DNA of 7,849 nt, from contig CAVAPE010000087.1 in assembly GCA_963590405.1 (NCBI GenBank), positions 1-7,849 of the forward strand, given 5' to 3'. A model generated the notes under the pieces. That model ran no database searches and was not told the DNA's origin. It was given only the letters and a program-made list of their open reading frames with translations. Position numbers and translations under genes: made by a program. This document shows, one piece after another, positions 7,299-7,849 of the stretch; position 1 is the first letter of the stretch; each line of letters starts with the position of its first letter. This DNA comes from Limisoma sp963590405 (GTDB lineage: Bacteria; Bacteroidota; Bacteroidia; Bacteroidales; Muribaculaceae).

Positions 7299-7849
7299 AT
7301 GATGGAAAAAGACGCAAAAATATATGTTGCCGGACACCGCGGACTTGTAGGCTCGGCAATTTGGAACAATCTCACGAAGAAGGGATATACCAACCTCGTT
7401 GGACGCAGTCACAAGGAACTCGACCTACTCGACGGCGTGGCTGTGCGTGAATTTTTCGATGCAGAGAAGCCTGACTATGTTATCCTCGCTGCGGCTTTCG
7501 TTGGAGGCATTATGGCAAACAGCATCTACCGCGCTGACTTCATCTGGCGCAACCTGCAAATCCAGCAGAACGTGATTGGCGAGAGTTTCCGCCACAGCGT
7601 AAAGAAGTTGCTGTTCCTGGGTAGCACGTGCATCTACCCGCGCGAGGCTCCGCAGCCAATCCCAGAGGATGCGTTGCTTACATCGCCACTTGAATGGACC
7701 AACGAGCCATACGCCTTGGCAAAGATTGCGGGCTTGAAGATGTGTGAGAGTTTCAATCTGCAGTATGGCACAAACTACATCGCTGTAATGCCTACCAACC
7801 TCTACGGTCCTAACGACAATTTCGACCTCGTGAGCAGCCACGTACTGCC
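7299..7849 (+). CDS. fcl: GDP-L-fucose synthase, 3'-truncated by the window edge
   Basis: The frame opens with two adjacent ATG codons (7299 and 7302) and stays open to the window end, giving 183 complete codons of a protein usually a little over 300 residues long. The enzyme (also called WcaG or GMER) is the bifunctional NADPH-dependent 3,5-epimerase/4-reductase that turns GDP-4-keto-6-deoxymannose into GDP-L-fucose. Visible features are the nucleotide-binding GHRGLVGSAI (12-21), then S109 and C111 in LGSTCIYP, Y138 and K142 in NEPYALAKIAGLKMCE, and H181 near the edge in PTNLYGPNDNFD plus a few residues. These match E. coli S107, C109, Y136, K140 and H179 at a constant offset of 2, so the active site is intact as far as it can be read. 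The C-terminal substrate-binding domain is outside the window. It starts 3 nt after gmd, forming the standard gmd-fcl pair. Which ATG is used cannot be decided; no Shine-Dalgarno discriminates. Confidence 0.97.
   Translation, partial: MMEKDAKIYVAGHRGLVGSAIWNNLTKKGYTNLVGRSHKELDLLDGVAVREFFDAEKPDYVILAAAFVGGIMANSIYRADFIWRNLQIQQNVIGESFRHSVKKLLFLGSTCIYPREAPQPIPEDALLTSPLEWTNEPYALAKIAGLKMCESFNLQYGTNYIAVMPTNLYGPNDNFDLVSSHVL

Noticed and set aside
6279..7412. A 377-codon open frame on the - strand opposite gmd and the start of fcl
   Set aside because: It lies entirely opposite two strongly supported genes, is rich in H, V and A as expected from reverse-complemented GC-rich codons, and shows no recognisable domain.

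Overview
This window reads as a stretch of chromosome from a Bacteroidota bacterium, most likely of the order Bacteroidales (Prevotellaceae or Muribaculaceae type). Four things point there. The AsmA-like protein, the GDP-mannose dehydratase and the sugar aminotransferase have the wording I associate with that group. The only clear promoter is of the TTTG-N20-TAnnTTTG type used by the Bacteroidota primary sigma factor. Start codons lack usable Shine-Dalgarno sequences. Coding is dense and moderately GC-rich. Genus cannot be fixed from the sequence alone.

All seven genes are on the + strand, in two blocks. Block 1 (1-4346) holds the 3' part of a large AsmA-family envelope protein, a beta-phosphoglucomutase-like HAD phosphatase and 3-dehydroquinate synthase (aroB), separated by only 7 and 12 nt. 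The first gene is cut by the left edge. A 53-nt gap (4347-4399) follows and carries the promoter.

Block 2 (4400-7849) is a nucleotide-sugar cassette: a DegT/PglE-type PLP sugar aminotransferase, a second HAD phosphatase, GDP-mannose 4,6-dehydratase (gmd), and the first 183 codons of GDP-L-fucose synthase (fcl/wcaG). Gaps are 6, 7 and 3 nt. The last gene runs off the right edge.

Gmd makes GDP-4-keto-6-deoxymannose and Fcl turns it into GDP-L-fucose, the donor for fucosylated surface glycans. The aminotransferase belongs to a family acting on 4-keto-6-deoxy nucleotide sugars. It could compete for the Gmd product to make an amino sugar, or use a UDP-sugar made elsewhere. No glycosyltransferase, flippase or polymerase lies in the window, so the final glycan is unknown.

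I found no RNA gene, mobile element, CRISPR array or sizeable repeat, and no gene-free stretch over 300 bases. I also see no convincing sign of an undescribed system. The points most worth following are the isolated promoter between the blocks, the possible branch point at GDP-4-keto-6-deoxymannose, and the HAD enzyme that has no obvious step in the GDP-fucose route.
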